DNA of 64,000 bases, from contig NZ_JAAOLY010000010.1 in assembly GCF_011601275.1 (NCBI RefSeq), forward strand, positions 1 to 64,000, in the 5' to 3' direction. Under the pieces are notes generated by a model that saw only the letters and a program-made list of their open reading frames with translations, made no database searches and was not told the origin of the DNA. Both the position numbers and the translations under genes were made by a program. Shown piece by piece: positions 21,149 through 30,648 of this stretch. This stretch comes from Janthinobacterium lividum (GTDB taxonomy: Bacteria > Pseudomonadota > Gammaproteobacteria > Burkholderiales > Burkholderiaceae_D). The first letter of the stretch is position 1. Each line of letters starts with the position of its first letter.

Positions 21149-21828
21149 TGGGTAACGAGAAAAAGCGTAGCCGCGGCCGCAAGTTCTTCATGCTGTCGGG
21201 CGGGCTGTTGCTGGCCGTGCTGTTGGTAGCAGGCTTGCGCTATGGACCGGAACTGTATGGCCTGCTGCGGGTGAGTCAGGAGGTCGACACCATTGCGCGT
21301 GAAAACGCACAGATGGCGGGACCGTGGCCACGCTCCACCGACTCCTGCTTCTATTGCCACGATGGTCCGCAAGGCCAGGCGCGCACCCAGCTGTATCCGC
21401 GCCTGGCTGGGCAGCAGGAAGCCTATCTGCGCAAGCAGCTGCACGCCTTCGCCAGCGGCGAACGCAACGATCCGACCATGACGCCATTTGCGCTGAGCCT
21501 GACTGACAAGGAGTTCGAGGCGATGGTCACGAACTTTTCGCGGATGAAGGCGCAGCCAAATACGGACTTCCATGCCGACCCGACGCGGGCGGCGCGTGGC
21601 GCAGCGCTGGCCACGGCCAACAATTGTGCGGCCTGCCACGGCCCGCAGCTGGAGGGCAAGGACGCCTATCCGCGATTGGCCGGGCAGAGCTACGACTACC
21701 TGGTCGATCAACTGAGCAACTTCAAGACCGGCAAGCGCCGGGATGCGTCAGGCATGATGCCGGCGGTCGTCAATGCGCTTTCGCCTGGGGACATTGAGGA
21801 CCTCGCGCATTTCCTCGCGAGCCGCTAA
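21145..21828 (+). CDS. Membrane-anchored diheme cytochrome c, copy 2
   Basis: A paralogue of the 18958 gene with the same length (227). One N-terminal transmembrane segment (residues ~14-31) is followed by heme motifs CFYCH (68-72) and CAACH (about 161-165), each followed by YPRLAGQ. The first heme motif differs from copy 1 (CLSCH). ATG 21145 overlaps the stop of the second amine-oxidase gene, and a second ATG follows at once, exactly as in copy 1. It is the presumed electron acceptor of flavoenzyme copy 2. Confidence 0.88.
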   Translation: MMGNEKKRSRGRKFFMLSGGLLLAVLLVAGLRYGPELYGLLRVSQEVDTIARENAQMAGPWPRSTDSCFYCHDGPQGQARTQLYPRLAGQQEAYLRKQLHAFASGERNDPTMTPFALSLTDKEFEAMVTNFSRMKAQPNTDFHADPTRAARGAALATANNCAACHGPQLEGKDAYPRLAGQSYDYLVDQLSNFKTGKRRDASGMMPAVVNALSPGDIEDLAHFLASR

Positions 21829-21850
21829 TAAAAGAAAAAGGAGTAGAGAC

Positions 21851-22573
21851 ATGATACAAAAAAATAACTCGAACGACCCGCGCGCCGTGGTCGGCTGGCT
21901 GGCGGTGATTGGCGCGGTACTTGCCTGGAGTATGGCGGTGCTGGTCGGCGCGGCGGCCGGCTTTGATTTCGAGGTCCTTGAACATCCCACCATGATGCTG
22001 GCGTACTCGGCAGAGTCGCAAAATCTGTATCGCTTGTCGATGTGGGCCGATATTCTGGGGTGGTATGTGCCGTTCCTGGCGGTCGGCGGCTACCTGTGGC
22101 AGCCGATGCGCCAGAAGTTGGGCGCCCTGGCTGACATCGGGCTGGCCGGATTGATCGTCTACGCAGTGTTGGGGATCGCCGGTGCCGGCTTGCTCAGTCT
22201 CACGCTGCCGGCAGTGGCCGAACTGGCCGCCAACACACCCGGCGCGAAGCCGGTGGCCGACGCCCTGTGGATCACCTTGCAACGCGCGGCACAAGGCATC
22301 TGGAACGCCGAGGCGCCGGTCCTGCTGTTGTGGGGCATCGTGGCTGCGCGGTTCCTGCGTGGCGAAAAGTGGGGCTTTGGCCGCCTGCTCACGCTCGATA
22401 TCTGCCTGTTTATGCTGGAGCTCGCGTTCAATCTGGGCGGCTGGCACGAGCTTGGTGAAACCATGCTGATGATCACACTGGTGATCCATCCGCTGTGGCT
22501 GTTCCTGTTCGGCGTCACCCTGCTGCGCAAACCTGCGCCGACCCTGGCAGGCCACTATGCGACCGTCCGCTAA
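21851..22573 (+). CDS. Polytopic membrane protein of unknown function
   Basis: 240 residues with about six hydrophobic segments (for example VVGWLAVIGAVLAWSMAVLV, the segment around GWYVPFLAVGGYLW, GLAGLIVYAVLGIAGAGLL, HPLWLFLFGVTLL). I do not recognise a family. ATG 21851 is chosen because it follows an AAGGAGTAGAGAC ribosome-binding site; the longer open frame overlaps the cytochrome gene. Its place between cytochrome c and the DadA-like gene suggests a membrane partner of this redox module, perhaps for electron transfer or transport; this is inference. Confidence 0.7.
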   Translation: MIQKNNSNDPRAVVGWLAVIGAVLAWSMAVLVGAAAGFDFEVLEHPTMMLAYSAESQNLYRLSMWADILGWYVPFLAVGGYLWQPMRQKLGALADIGLAGLIVYAVLGIAGAGLLSLTLPAVAELAANTPGAKPVADALWITLQRAAQGIWNAEAPVLLLWGIVAARFLRGEKWGFGRLLTLDICLFMLELAFNLGGWHELGETMLMITLVIHPLWLFLFGVTLLRKPAPTLAGHYATVR

Positions 22574-22586
22574 AAAGGAGACCATC

Positions 22587-23957
22587 ATGCACACAAGCAG
22601 TTACGCCTTCTCGGCCGATGAGGCCAAAGTGAAAGCCGATCTTGAAAAGTACCGTACGCTGGGCGGCTGGGTGGAAAAGCCCGGCGACATGCAGGCGCCG
22701 CTGGAGGGCGACGTCAACGCCGACGTGGTCATCATCGGCGCCGGCTACGCGGGCCTTTCCGCCGCGCTGGCGCTGGCGGGCAAGGGCGTCAGGGTGGTTG
22801 TCCTGGAACGCGAGTTTGCCGGCTTCGGCGCCAGCGGCCGCAATGCCGGCTACCTGGCTGGCGCCATCGGCATAGAGTACGAACTGTTCCATAAAAAGGT
22901 CGGTCCGGAGACGGGAGCCCAGATCGTCCGCTTCTACGAAGACGCGGTCACCTTCGTCGAGGGCAAGCTCAAGGAATATGGTATCGAATGTGATTACAGG
23001 CAGTCGGGCATCATCCGCGCAGCCATTCATCCATCCCAGGAAAAGCGGTTGCGCAAGGGCATGCGGGTCGGCGCCGAATTGGGCTTCAAGTCGACCTTCC
23101 TGGACTCGGCCGCGATGCGTGCGCGCGGCATTCCACCAGCTTTCCTGTTTGGTGAATGCACGGCGCATGGCGGTACCCTGCATCCGGGGAAGTATGTGAT
23201 GGGCTTGCGCCGTGCTGCGATCCTGGCCGGCGTGAAGCTGTATGAAAACACGCCGATGCTTTCCTACACCGAGGGCCCGGTAGTCAAGGTTGAAACGCCA
23301 CGCGGCAGCGTCACTGCGCCAGCCATGCTCTTTGCCAGCAACGCCTATACGCCTCAGAATGGACTCCTTGCCGACAAGGTGGTGGTGCTGCGGGTCTCGG
23401 CAATCGAGACCGAAGCGCTGTCGACGGCGCAACTGAATTCCCTGGGCTGGCACGGACGCGAAGGCATCATGACGGCACACTGGATCATGGAAAGCTTCCG
23501 CCTGACGCCGCATAACACGCTGCTGGTGACCACCAAGCGCGTGCAGTCTCCCTATGGCGCGAAAACGCCGAACGTGCCCGCCTACGATTCGTATGGCGAG
23601 CTCAGGGTCGCACTGCACGACCGCCTTCCGACCTTGAAAGACATCTCCGTGCGGGCCTGCTGGAGCGGTTATGTCAGTGTCGCCAACGATGCCCTGCCGA
23701 TCGTCGGTGTGACGGGGGCGCACCGGAACATCTACTTTAGCGCCGGATGCTCAGGCCACGGCCTGGCGCCCCAGTCGCTGCTCGGGCACTTGATTGCTGA
23801 GCGCATGCTCGGCGCCGATCATCCCCTGTTCACGGCATTGCAGCGCAAGGTCGCGCCGATTTTGCCGGAGCCGCTGCAATGGTGCGCCACCAGGGCGACG
23901 CTAGGCTTGGTGGGCATGCTGGATGGCCGTGTGAACCGGAAGGCGAGGGCCGCCTGA
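22587..23957 (+). CDS. DadA-like FAD-dependent amine/amino acid oxidoreductase
   Basis: D-amino acid oxidase (DAO) family, 456 residues, no signal peptide, so cytoplasmic. FAD motif VVIIGAGYAGLSAALAL (GAGYAG at 51-56), VLEREFAGFGASGRNAGYL and the C-terminal IYFSAGCSGHGLAPQSLLG. Similar proteins oxidise N-methylated amines, gamma-glutamylputrescine (PuuB) or glycine derivatives. It starts 13 bases after the membrane-protein gene with AAAAGGAG upstream, so it is the last gene of the operon from 17477. It may process the product of the periplasmic amine dehydrogenases. Confidence 0.85.
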   Translation: MHTSSYAFSADEAKVKADLEKYRTLGGWVEKPGDMQAPLEGDVNADVVIIGAGYAGLSAALALAGKGVRVVVLEREFAGFGASGRNAGYLAGAIGIEYELFHKKVGPETGAQIVRFYEDAVTFVEGKLKEYGIECDYRQSGIIRAAIHPSQEKRLRKGMRVGAELGFKSTFLDSAAMRARGIPPAFLFGECTAHGGTLHPGKYVMGLRRAAILAGVKLYENTPMLSYTEGPVVKVETPRGSVTAPAMLFASNAYTPQNGLLADKVVVLRVSAIETEALSTAQLNSLGWHGREGIMTAHWIMESFRLTPHNTLLVTTKRVQSPYGAKTPNVPAYDSYGELRVALHDRLPTLKDISVRACWSGYVSVANDALPIVGVTGAHRNIYFSAGCSGHGLAPQSLLGHLIAERMLGADHPLFTALQRKVAPILPEPLQWCATRATLGLVGMLDGRVNRKARAA

Positions 23958-23998
23958 TTCCGGCATCGATCGTAGCGATCCGTCTGGTGATTTGACTT

Positions 23999-24016
23999 TT
24001 TGGTATATATACCAAA
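23999..24016. promoter_or_regulatory. Perfect palindromic operator before tetR
   Basis: TTTGGTATATATACCAAA, an 18-bp perfect palindrome 31 bases upstream of the tetR ATG, just behind a TTGACT box at 23992 that could be its -35. This is the typical position of an autoregulatory TetR-family operator. Confidence 0.65.
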
Positions 24017-24046
24017 CAATCAGGTGTTTTCCTAATCCCTACGACG

Positions 24047-24736
24047 ATGACAAACGTAAAAGAATCCAATGAGAAGCCAGTGCGCAAGAAGCGGGAGGCA
24101 GCGAGTTTGGCGACAGGCGAAACTGCGCGGAGTGGTTTGCGGGCGCAGGGCGTGCGTACCCGTAACGCGATTGTGGAGGTGGCAAAAAAGGTGCTTCTCG
24201 AAGGCGGGGGGCTGGAATTCTCCCTGCGCGAGGTGGCGGCCCGTGCCGGCATCAGCATCAGCAACCTCCAGTATTATTTCCCGACCCGGCTGGCGGTACT
24301 GCGTGCCGTTGTCGAGCCCGTGATCGAAACTTATCTGCGCGAGATGCGCAGCACCTTGAACAGCAATCTGCCACCGCTGGAAAGGATAGTCGCGCTCGCT
24401 GAACAATCGCTGCGTGAGGTGAAGAATCCCGAAGCGTCGGCGCTGTGGTGGCATTTCGTCTCGTTTGCGATGATCGATGAGGAATGCTCGCGCCTGCTGG
24501 ACGACTGGTACGAGACCTTGACGCGCGAGGCGGCCGAGCTGATCCGTAGTGCTTATCCCGACTATAGCCTTGCCGATTGCCTGCACCGCGCGACCTTGCT
24601 GATTGCCATCACCGATGGCCTGAACTATCAACTGGGCGCTGGCCGCCGCAAGCGCAACTACACGCGTGGCCTCGATGCAAAATTCATGGCGACGGTGGAG
24701 GCCCTGCTGAAGGCGCCACTGACAACGAACGGCTGA
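24047..24736 (+). CDS. TetR-family transcriptional regulator
   Basis: 229 residues. The N-terminal extension is basic and probably disordered (about 35 residues). The helix-turn-helix is FSLREVAARAGISISNLQYY followed by FPTRLAVLRAV (residues ~58-90); the rest is the helical ligand-binding domain. It lies behind the amine-oxidase operon with a perfect palindrome in its own promoter, and related half-sites occur before the operons at 17477 and 24954, making it the likely local repressor. The ligand is unknown. Confidence 0.88.
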   Translation: MTNVKESNEKPVRKKREAASLATGETARSGLRAQGVRTRNAIVEVAKKVLLEGGGLEFSLREVAARAGISISNLQYYFPTRLAVLRAVVEPVIETYLREMRSTLNSNLPPLERIVALAEQSLREVKNPEASALWWHFVSFAMIDEECSRLLDDWYETLTREAAELIRSAYPDYSLADCLHRATLLIAITDGLNYQLGAGRRKRNYTRGLDAKFMATVEALLKAPLTTNG

Positions 24737-24763
24737 CAATCGCGGCGACGCGGATGCGGATGT

Positions 24764-24795
24764 GAAACGACAGGATTTTCCTGTCGTTTTTTTTT
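24764..24795 (+). terminator. Intrinsic terminator of tetR
   Basis: AAACGACAGGA (24765-24775), TTT, TCCTGTCGTTT (24779-24789) and a long T run. A near copy occurs at 35766. Confidence 0.9.
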
Positions 24796-24860
24796 GCTTT
24801 GCGATCGGCTGAGCAACGGCGCTGGAAATACCACAGCGCCGTAATTTTTTTATTTCTTTG

Positions 24861-24898
24861 TTTGTCTCATTGACCTATAGTTAGTATTATGACCTAAC
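24861..24898 (+). promoter_or_regulatory. Promoter/operator of the DUF1329 operon
   Basis: TTGTCT (24862-24867), 17 bases, TATTAT (24885-24890): a reasonable -35/-10 pair. TTGACCTA at 24870-24877 and GTTAGTATTATGACCTAAC at 24880-24898 align with the elements upstream of the amine-oxidase operon at 17421, so the two operons are probably co-regulated. Confidence 0.5.
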
Positions 24899-24953
24899 AA
24901 TAACACAGCAAGGGCCGGCTTGTTATCCGGCACTCATTCATGGGGAGACGAAG

Positions 24954-26318
24954 GTGAGCATCAAGATGACATTTTTCGGTACGGCGCTCTTGGTTGGTAC
25001 GGCGCTGAGTGCAGCTGCAGGCGAGCAGGATGCCGCCCGGCTTGGCAAGGAGTTGACGCCGGTGGGTGCTGAACGCGCGGGCAACAAGGACGGAACGATC
25101 CCGGCGTGGACCGGCGGCGACATGGTGCCGCCGGCCGGCTGGAAACCGGGGGCGGTGCGCCCCGATCCCTACGCCAGCGACAAGCGCGCGTTCTCGATCG
25201 ACGCCACCAACGTCGACCGCTACAAGGACAAGCTGGCGCCAGGCCAGCTGGAGATGGTGAGGACCATCCCAGGCTATCGAATGGACGTCTACCCGACGCA
25301 CCGTTCCTGCGGTTACCCGGACTTCTTCTACGAGCGTACCCGGAAGAATGCGGCCAGCGCGAAAATGGCGCCCAATGGCTACGACATGGCTGAGGCCATT
25401 GGCGCCGCCGTACCGTTCCCGATTCCGCGCAGTGGCGCGGAAGCCATCTGGAACCATAAGCTGAGCTGGCGCGGCGAAGGCTTCCAGTCGCATTTTTCCA
25501 CCTACATCCCGCCCAAGGGCAGCGACAGCATCGGCGAACCGATCGCGCAGGATGAATGGGCGTTGGCGCCGATGTGGTCGCCATCGAACAAGGGTATCGC
25601 CGATGCACGCGGCATTGAATACCAACTGCTCAATGTGTTCACCGGCCCGCCATCGATTGCTGGCGACGCGACACTGGCGCAGTACAACTTCGGCAAGCCG
25701 AACGACGTCTGGCTGTATTTCACCAGCCAGCGCCGCGTGCGCCGCGCACCGACCTACCAGTACGATGCGCCGGTCCTGAATACGGAAAACCTGCAGATCG
25801 TCGACCAGTACTTGCAGTACAACGGCCCGCTGGACCGTTATGACTGGAAGCTCGCCGGCAAGAAGGAGCTGTACGTCCCGTATAACACCTATCGCCTGAA
25901 TTCGCCGGCCAACAAGGTGGCGGACGTGGTCAAGCCGAAATTCCTCAGCCGCGACTTGACCCGCTACGAGCTGCACCGCATGTGGGTGGTCGAGGCGACA
26001 CTCAAGGACGGCCTGCGCCACATGTTCCCCAAGCGCACCTTCTATATCGACGAGGATACCTGGACCATTTTGGTCGAGGATATGTATGACGCGCAAGGCA
26101 AGGTCTGGCGCACCACCGAGATGGGCCCGTATATGGCGTGGGAAGTGCCCGCATGCGTATGGTCAGCCAACATCAGCTACGACCACGTGGCGGGCCGGGT
26201 CCTGATCGACCGGGTGCAGGCCGGCGGCAAGGAGGCCGATTGGCTGGCTGGCCGCGAAGGCCGCATGAAGGCAGGCACCTTCGAACCCGACGGTCTGCGC
26301 CGCGCGACCACGCGCTAA
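24954..26318 (+). CDS. DUF1329 outer-membrane-associated protein
   Basis: A 454-residue DUF1329 protein with an N-terminal signal peptide (TFFGTALLVGTALSAAAG). Diagnostic segments are RLGKELTPVGAERAGNKDG, IPAWTGG, SHRCGYPDFFYE-like PTHRSCGYPDFFYERT, and YELHRMWVVEATLKDGLRH. DUF1329 proteins almost always accompany DUF1302 proteins and an RND/MMPL pump; they are thought to handle hydrophobic substrates in the periplasm or outer membrane, but no reaction is established. Starts at GTG 24954 behind GGGGAGACGAAG; ATG 24966 is an alternative. First gene of a four-gene operon. Confidence 0.88.
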   Translation: MSIKMTFFGTALLVGTALSAAAGEQDAARLGKELTPVGAERAGNKDGTIPAWTGGDMVPPAGWKPGAVRPDPYASDKRAFSIDATNVDRYKDKLAPGQLEMVRTIPGYRMDVYPTHRSCGYPDFFYERTRKNAASAKMAPNGYDMAEAIGAAVPFPIPRSGAEAIWNHKLSWRGEGFQSHFSTYIPPKGSDSIGEPIAQDEWALAPMWSPSNKGIADARGIEYQLLNVFTGPPSIAGDATLAQYNFGKPNDVWLYFTSQRRVRRAPTYQYDAPVLNTENLQIVDQYLQYNGPLDRYDWKLAGKKELYVPYNTYRLNSPANKVADVVKPKFLSRDLTRYELHRMWVVEATLKDGLRHMFPKRTFYIDEDTWTILVEDMYDAQGKVWRTTEMGPYMAWEVPACVWSANISYDHVAGRVLIDRVQAGGKEADWLAGREGRMKAGTFEPDGLRRATTR

Positions 26319-26346
26319 GCTCCCAACGCCATGACGAGAGGTGGAG

Positions 26347-28260
26347 ATGAAAACACAAGATAAAGTGAAGATGCGCATGGTCCGGACGCAAGCATGCCTG
26401 GCCGTGCTGGGAGCGTGGGCGATGGCCGGATCGGTGGCGGCGGCGGAATGGCCGCTGGCCAACGGCTGGACGGTGAACCTGGATTCGACGGTGTCGATGG
26501 GGGCGGTAGTGCGCACCTCGCAGCCGAACTGCCGCAACCTCGGCAACGACAACGGCGGTTGCGTGGGCGATGCGATCACGCCGCTGCAGGCCGGCAATCC
26601 GGAGGCGTACTCGGTCAACCTGGATACGCTGCGCCTGAATCAGGACCTGGGCAATCTGCATTACAAGCGAGGGCAGGTGGTATCGGCCAACTTGCAATAT
26701 TCGGCCGACCTGTATGTGAAAGCCAGCGACGGCTGGAGCGGCCTGTTGCGAGGCGTTGTCAACCAGGACTTCGCCATCGACCGCACGAAAAACGGTCCGC
26801 TCGACCGGGAGGCCAAGGATTTCGCCGTCAGCAATCCGCGCTGGCTCGACGCTTACGTGACCAAGGAGTTCGATATCGGCGCCCAGCAGGCTCGCGTCCG
26901 CGTCGGCAACCAGGTCTTGAGCTGGGGCGAGGACCTTTACATCACCGGTGGCGTCAACTCGATCAATCCGATCTATATTCCGGCTGCGCACCAGCCGGGC
27001 ACACCGCTCAAGAATCTGTTCATTCCGTCGCCCATGCTGTCGTTCAGCAGTTCGCTGGCGCATGGCCTCGGCGTGGAAGCGTTCTATCAGTGGAAGTGGA
27101 ACAGCTTTGTGTTCGATGCGCCGGGCACCTTCTTCTCGACCAGTAATGTTGCCGGCAAGGGCGGGCGCGCAGTCTATCTGCCGACCTCGCTCCTCAATGC
27201 GGCGGCCGCGCCGGCCGGAATCGGCCCGTTCCCTGCCGGGAGCGTCGGCAACACGGCCACCGTCATCACCGGGCCGAATCCCGTCACCGGCGCGCCGTAC
27301 GACCGCCGTCTCAGCGCCGCCGAACTGGCGGACCCGGCGGCCAATCCGGCGGGCGCCATCCTCGGCACCGGCACCATCATCCCGCGCGCCGGCGACCACG
27401 CGCCGCACAACGGGCAGGGCGGCATTGCGCTGCGCTACCAGTTCCCTGAGTCGGGCAATGAGCTGGGCCTGTACTTCACGCGCTACGACGACAAGGTACC
27501 GTTTGTCAGCTACCGGGTGTCCGGCACGACGGCCAATCCGTTTGGGCTGGAAGGCATGCTGGACTACGGCACGCACCGCAATCTGTTTGGCGTGTCGTAC
27601 AACTTCCAGGCCGGCGAGTGGGCCATCGGCACCGAGCTGTCGTTCCGCCCGCGCGACGGCGTCGCCATCGACCCGAGTGCGGTCATCGATCCGCGCAATG
27701 CACATTATTGCAACGCTCTGGCCGATTTCACGGTGGCGCCGGTGGAGACGTTTTGCCGCGGCTGGGTCGACACCCGGCATTACCAACTGCATCTGACCGG
27801 TATCCACATTCTGTCGCCATCGGGTTCGCTGGGTGGCCTGCTGCGCGCCCTGGGCGCCAGCGAGGGCACCATCACGGGGGAGACTGCAGTCGCCTATTAT
27901 CCGGGCCTAAAGCTGGACGGCAGCGTGCCGTATGCCGTCACGGCCGACTACACACTGCCGACCCGGACCTCGTGGGGCATGGTGGCGGCGGCTTCGGTGA
28001 CGTACCCGAATGTGTTCGGCACGCGCGCATCGCTGGCGCCGGACATTGCGATCTCACAAGGTCTGTCAGGCGTAGCGGCGACGGCGCTGCCGGGTTTTAT
28101 TAAGGGGGCGGGCGCCGCAGTGCTGGGGGCCGCCATCGATTTCAAGGTGAAGCCGGAGCTGAAGCTGCGCGTCGATTTCACGCAGAACTGGGGCGGTGGT
28201 GCCAGCAATTTGCTGCGCGACCGTAATTTCATGTCCATCAGCCTGGCGTCGTCATTCTAA
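26347..28260 (+). CDS. DUF1302 outer-membrane barrel protein
   Basis: A 637-residue DUF1302 protein. A signal peptide ends at GSVAAAEW, and the mature part is rich in alternating aromatic beta strands and ends in SISLASSF, whose terminal phenylalanine is the usual outer-membrane-barrel signal. The conserved block is VRVGNQVLSWGEDLYITGG followed by NSINPI. The likely role is a channel for hydrophobic compounds. ATG 26347 is preferred over an in-frame GTG at 26341 because GAGAGG lies at the right distance. The TAA overlaps the ATG of the pump gene by one base. Confidence 0.88.
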   Translation: MKTQDKVKMRMVRTQACLAVLGAWAMAGSVAAAEWPLANGWTVNLDSTVSMGAVVRTSQPNCRNLGNDNGGCVGDAITPLQAGNPEAYSVNLDTLRLNQDLGNLHYKRGQVVSANLQYSADLYVKASDGWSGLLRGVVNQDFAIDRTKNGPLDREAKDFAVSNPRWLDAYVTKEFDIGAQQARVRVGNQVLSWGEDLYITGGVNSINPIYIPAAHQPGTPLKNLFIPSPMLSFSSSLAHGLGVEAFYQWKWNSFVFDAPGTFFSTSNVAGKGGRAVYLPTSLLNAAAAPAGIGPFPAGSVGNTATVITGPNPVTGAPYDRRLSAAELADPAANPAGAILGTGTIIPRAGDHAPHNGQGGIALRYQFPESGNELGLYFTRYDDKVPFVSYRVSGTTANPFGLEGMLDYGTHRNLFGVSYNFQAGEWAIGTELSFRPRDGVAIDPSAVIDPRNAHYCNALADFTVAPVETFCRGWVDTRHYQLHLTGIHILSPSGSLGGLLRALGASEGTITGETAVAYYPGLKLDGSVPYAVTADYTLPTRTSWGMVAAASVTYPNVFGTRASLAPDIAISQGLSGVAATALPGFIKGAGAAVLGAAIDFKVKPELKLRVDFTQNWGGGASNLLRDRNFMSISLASSF

Positions 28261-30638
28261 TGCTCTCCCATCTTATCACCCGTCTGGAAACGGCCCTGTT
28301 CGGGCACCGGCGGATCTTCCTCCTGGCGCTGGCGGCGCTCACCGTCCTGATGGGCGTGCTCGCCACCAGGCTGCACCTGGAGGCCGGCTTTGAAAAGCAA
28401 ATGCCTCAGGGCCACGAGTACATCGAGACGTTCGAAAAGTATCGTGACCAGCTGTTCGGCGCGAATCGGCTGACCATCGCTGTTCATGCGCGCCAGGGCG
28501 ACGTCTGGAACCCGGAGGCGCTCACCCAGCTGCTGAAGGTGACCGATGCCGTCACCTATCTGCCTGGCGTGGAACGCACCAGCGTGACCTCGTTGTGGAC
28601 GCCGAACGTGTTCTTCACCGAGATCACGGAGGATGGTTTCCGCGCCGAACCGGTGGCGGGCGGCGATATCGTGCCGGAAAAGCTGAACGGTGAAGTGATC
28701 GCGCAGATGCGCCAGCGCACCATCGCGGGCGGCCATGTTGGCACCCTGGTGGCGCGTGACCAGAGCAGCGCGCTGATCACCGCCGAACTGGTCGACACCG
28801 ACCCGCGCACTGGCAAGAAGCTGGACTACATCCAGTTCAACCGGCAGCTGGAGGAAAAGATCCGGCGTCCGTTTGAAAACGCCAAGGTGGAAATCCAGAT
28901 CATCGGTTTCGCCAAGCAGATCGGTGACATTGCCGACCGCTCGGATGAGGTGACCCGGTTCTTTGCCGTGGCGTTCCTGCTGACCGGCCTGGCGGTCTAC
29001 TGGTATTGCCGTTCGATCCGCCTGACCCTGCTGCCGCTGGCCTGCTCCTTGACCTCGCTGGTGTGGCAGTTTGGCACGCTGCAATTGCTGGGCTTCGGAC
29101 TGGACCCGCTGGCGATCCTGGTGCCTTTCCTGGTGTTTGCCATCGGCGTGTCGCACGGCATCCAGCAAATCAACTTCATCATCCGCGAAGTGGCGCATGG
29201 CGCCGATCCGGCGGCAGCGGCGCGGCACAGCTTTACAGGCTTGCTGATCCCCGGATCGCTGGCGCTGATCACGGCACTGGTCAGCTTTATCACGTTGATC
29301 CTGATTCCGATCCCGATGATACGCGAGCTGGCCATCACGGCGGCCATCGGCGTGGGCTACAAGATTCTGACCAATCTGATGATGCTGCCGGTTGCCGCCT
29401 CGTTCTTCCGCTTTACACCGGCATTCGCCCGCGATGCGCTGGAGCGACGCGAAAAGCACAGCGGCTGGCTGCAGGCGGTGGCGCGTATCGCCCGACCGCG
29501 CAATGCGCTGCTGGTGACGCTGTTGGGTGCGGGCATCTTCGGCCTGGCGTTCTGGCAAAGCCAGGGCCGCCATATCGGCAGCCTGCAGCCTGGCGCGCCG
29601 GAGCTGCGCGCCGAGTCGCGCTACAACCGCGATGCCGCTGCCATCGTCGGCCGATTCGACGTTGGTCTCGACTGGCTGACGGTGGTGTTCGAGGCGACGC
29701 CGGCGCGCCTGGGCGAAGTCTGTTCGCGCGCCGACCAGTTCCTGTACATCGACGAGTTCACATGGCTGATGCGCAGCGTACCAGGCGTGGTGTCGGCCGA
29801 TTCGCTGGCCGGGCAGCTCAAGCTGTACAACGCAGGCCTGAACGAGGGCAATCCCAAGCTGGCCACGCTGACGCGCGACCCGCGCGGTCTGGGATCGCAG
29901 TTCGCCGGTGTGAACAACCGGATTGCGGGCCTGTCGTCCGGCGATTGCCGGGTGCAGGGCGTCAATCTGTACCTGCCTGACCATAAGGCCACCACCATCA
30001 AGAGCGTGGTCGAGGCGGTGAAGACGTTCCGGGATACCAATACGCTGGACGGCGTCAAGCTGCGTCTGGCCAGCGGCAACGCCGGCGTGCAGGCCGCCAC
30101 CAACGAAGTGCTGGAGGCATCGGAAACGCCGATGATGCTGTACGTGTATGCCGCCATCCTGGTGCTGGTGTTCCTCGTCTATCGCGACTGGCGCGCCATG
30201 ATCGTCTGCTGCCTGCCGCTGACGGTGGCCACTTGGATAGGTTACTGGTTCATGAAGGAACTGGAAATCGGCCTGACGGTGGCGACCCTGCCGGTGATGG
30301 TGCTGGCGGTGGGCATTGGCGTCGACTATGCGTTCTACATCTATAACCGCTTGCAGGTCCAGCTGTCGCATGGCCGCGCATTTACCGAGGCGCTGGAAAT
30401 GGCGCTGACGGAAACCGGCCTGGCCACGGTGTTCACCGCCATTACCTTGTCGGTCGGCGTCGCGACGTGGACCTTCTCCAGCCTGAAATTCCAGGCTGAC
30501 ATGGGCGCGCTGCTGACATTCATGTTCCTCGTCAATATGGTGATGGCGATTACCCTGCTGCCTGCGGTTGCTGCAGTGCTGGAATGGGTGATTCCCCGAA
30601 CCGGGCCGGTGCGCATGCCGGCCGCCTTACAACACTAG
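28260..30638 (+). CDS. RND/MMPL-family transporter
   Basis: 792 residues with two repeats of the MMPL layout: one transmembrane helix (residues ~18-36), a periplasmic domain, then five helices; then again. Helices are visible around FFAVAFLLTGLAVYWYC, ALITALVSFITLILIPIPMI, MLYVYAAILVLVFLVY and MVLAVGIGVDYAFYIYNRL, the last with the acidic residue used for proton coupling. Not a drug pump of the AcrB length, but the lipid/hydrophobe-type RND (HpnN/MmpL-like). Cotranslated with DUF1302 (TAATG) and followed by the YCF48 gene, the classic set for moving hydrophobic molecules across the envelope. Confidence 0.88.
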   Translation: MLSHLITRLETALFGHRRIFLLALAALTVLMGVLATRLHLEAGFEKQMPQGHEYIETFEKYRDQLFGANRLTIAVHARQGDVWNPEALTQLLKVTDAVTYLPGVERTSVTSLWTPNVFFTEITEDGFRAEPVAGGDIVPEKLNGEVIAQMRQRTIAGGHVGTLVARDQSSALITAELVDTDPRTGKKLDYIQFNRQLEEKIRRPFENAKVEIQIIGFAKQIGDIADRSDEVTRFFAVAFLLTGLAVYWYCRSIRLTLLPLACSLTSLVWQFGTLQLLGFGLDPLAILVPFLVFAIGVSHGIQQINFIIREVAHGADPAAAARHSFTGLLIPGSLALITALVSFITLILIPIPMIRELAITAAIGVGYKILTNLMMLPVAASFFRFTPAFARDALERREKHSGWLQAVARIARPRNALLVTLLGAGIFGLAFWQSQGRHIGSLQPGAPELRAESRYNRDAAAIVGRFDVGLDWLTVVFEATPARLGEVCSRADQFLYIDEFTWLMRSVPGVVSADSLAGQLKLYNAGLNEGNPKLATLTRDPRGLGSQFAGVNNRIAGLSSGDCRVQGVNLYLPDHKATTIKSVVEAVKTFRDTNTLDGVKLRLASGNAGVQAATNEVLEASETPMMLYVYAAILVLVFLVYRDWRAMIVCCLPLTVATWIGYWFMKELEIGLTVATLPVMVLAVGIGVDYAFYIYNRLQVQLSHGRAFTEALEMALTETGLATVFTAITLSVGVATWTFSSLKFQADMGALLTFMFLVNMVMAITLLPAVAAVLEWVIPRTGPVRMPAALQH

Positions 30639-30648
30639 AAGGGCAGCC

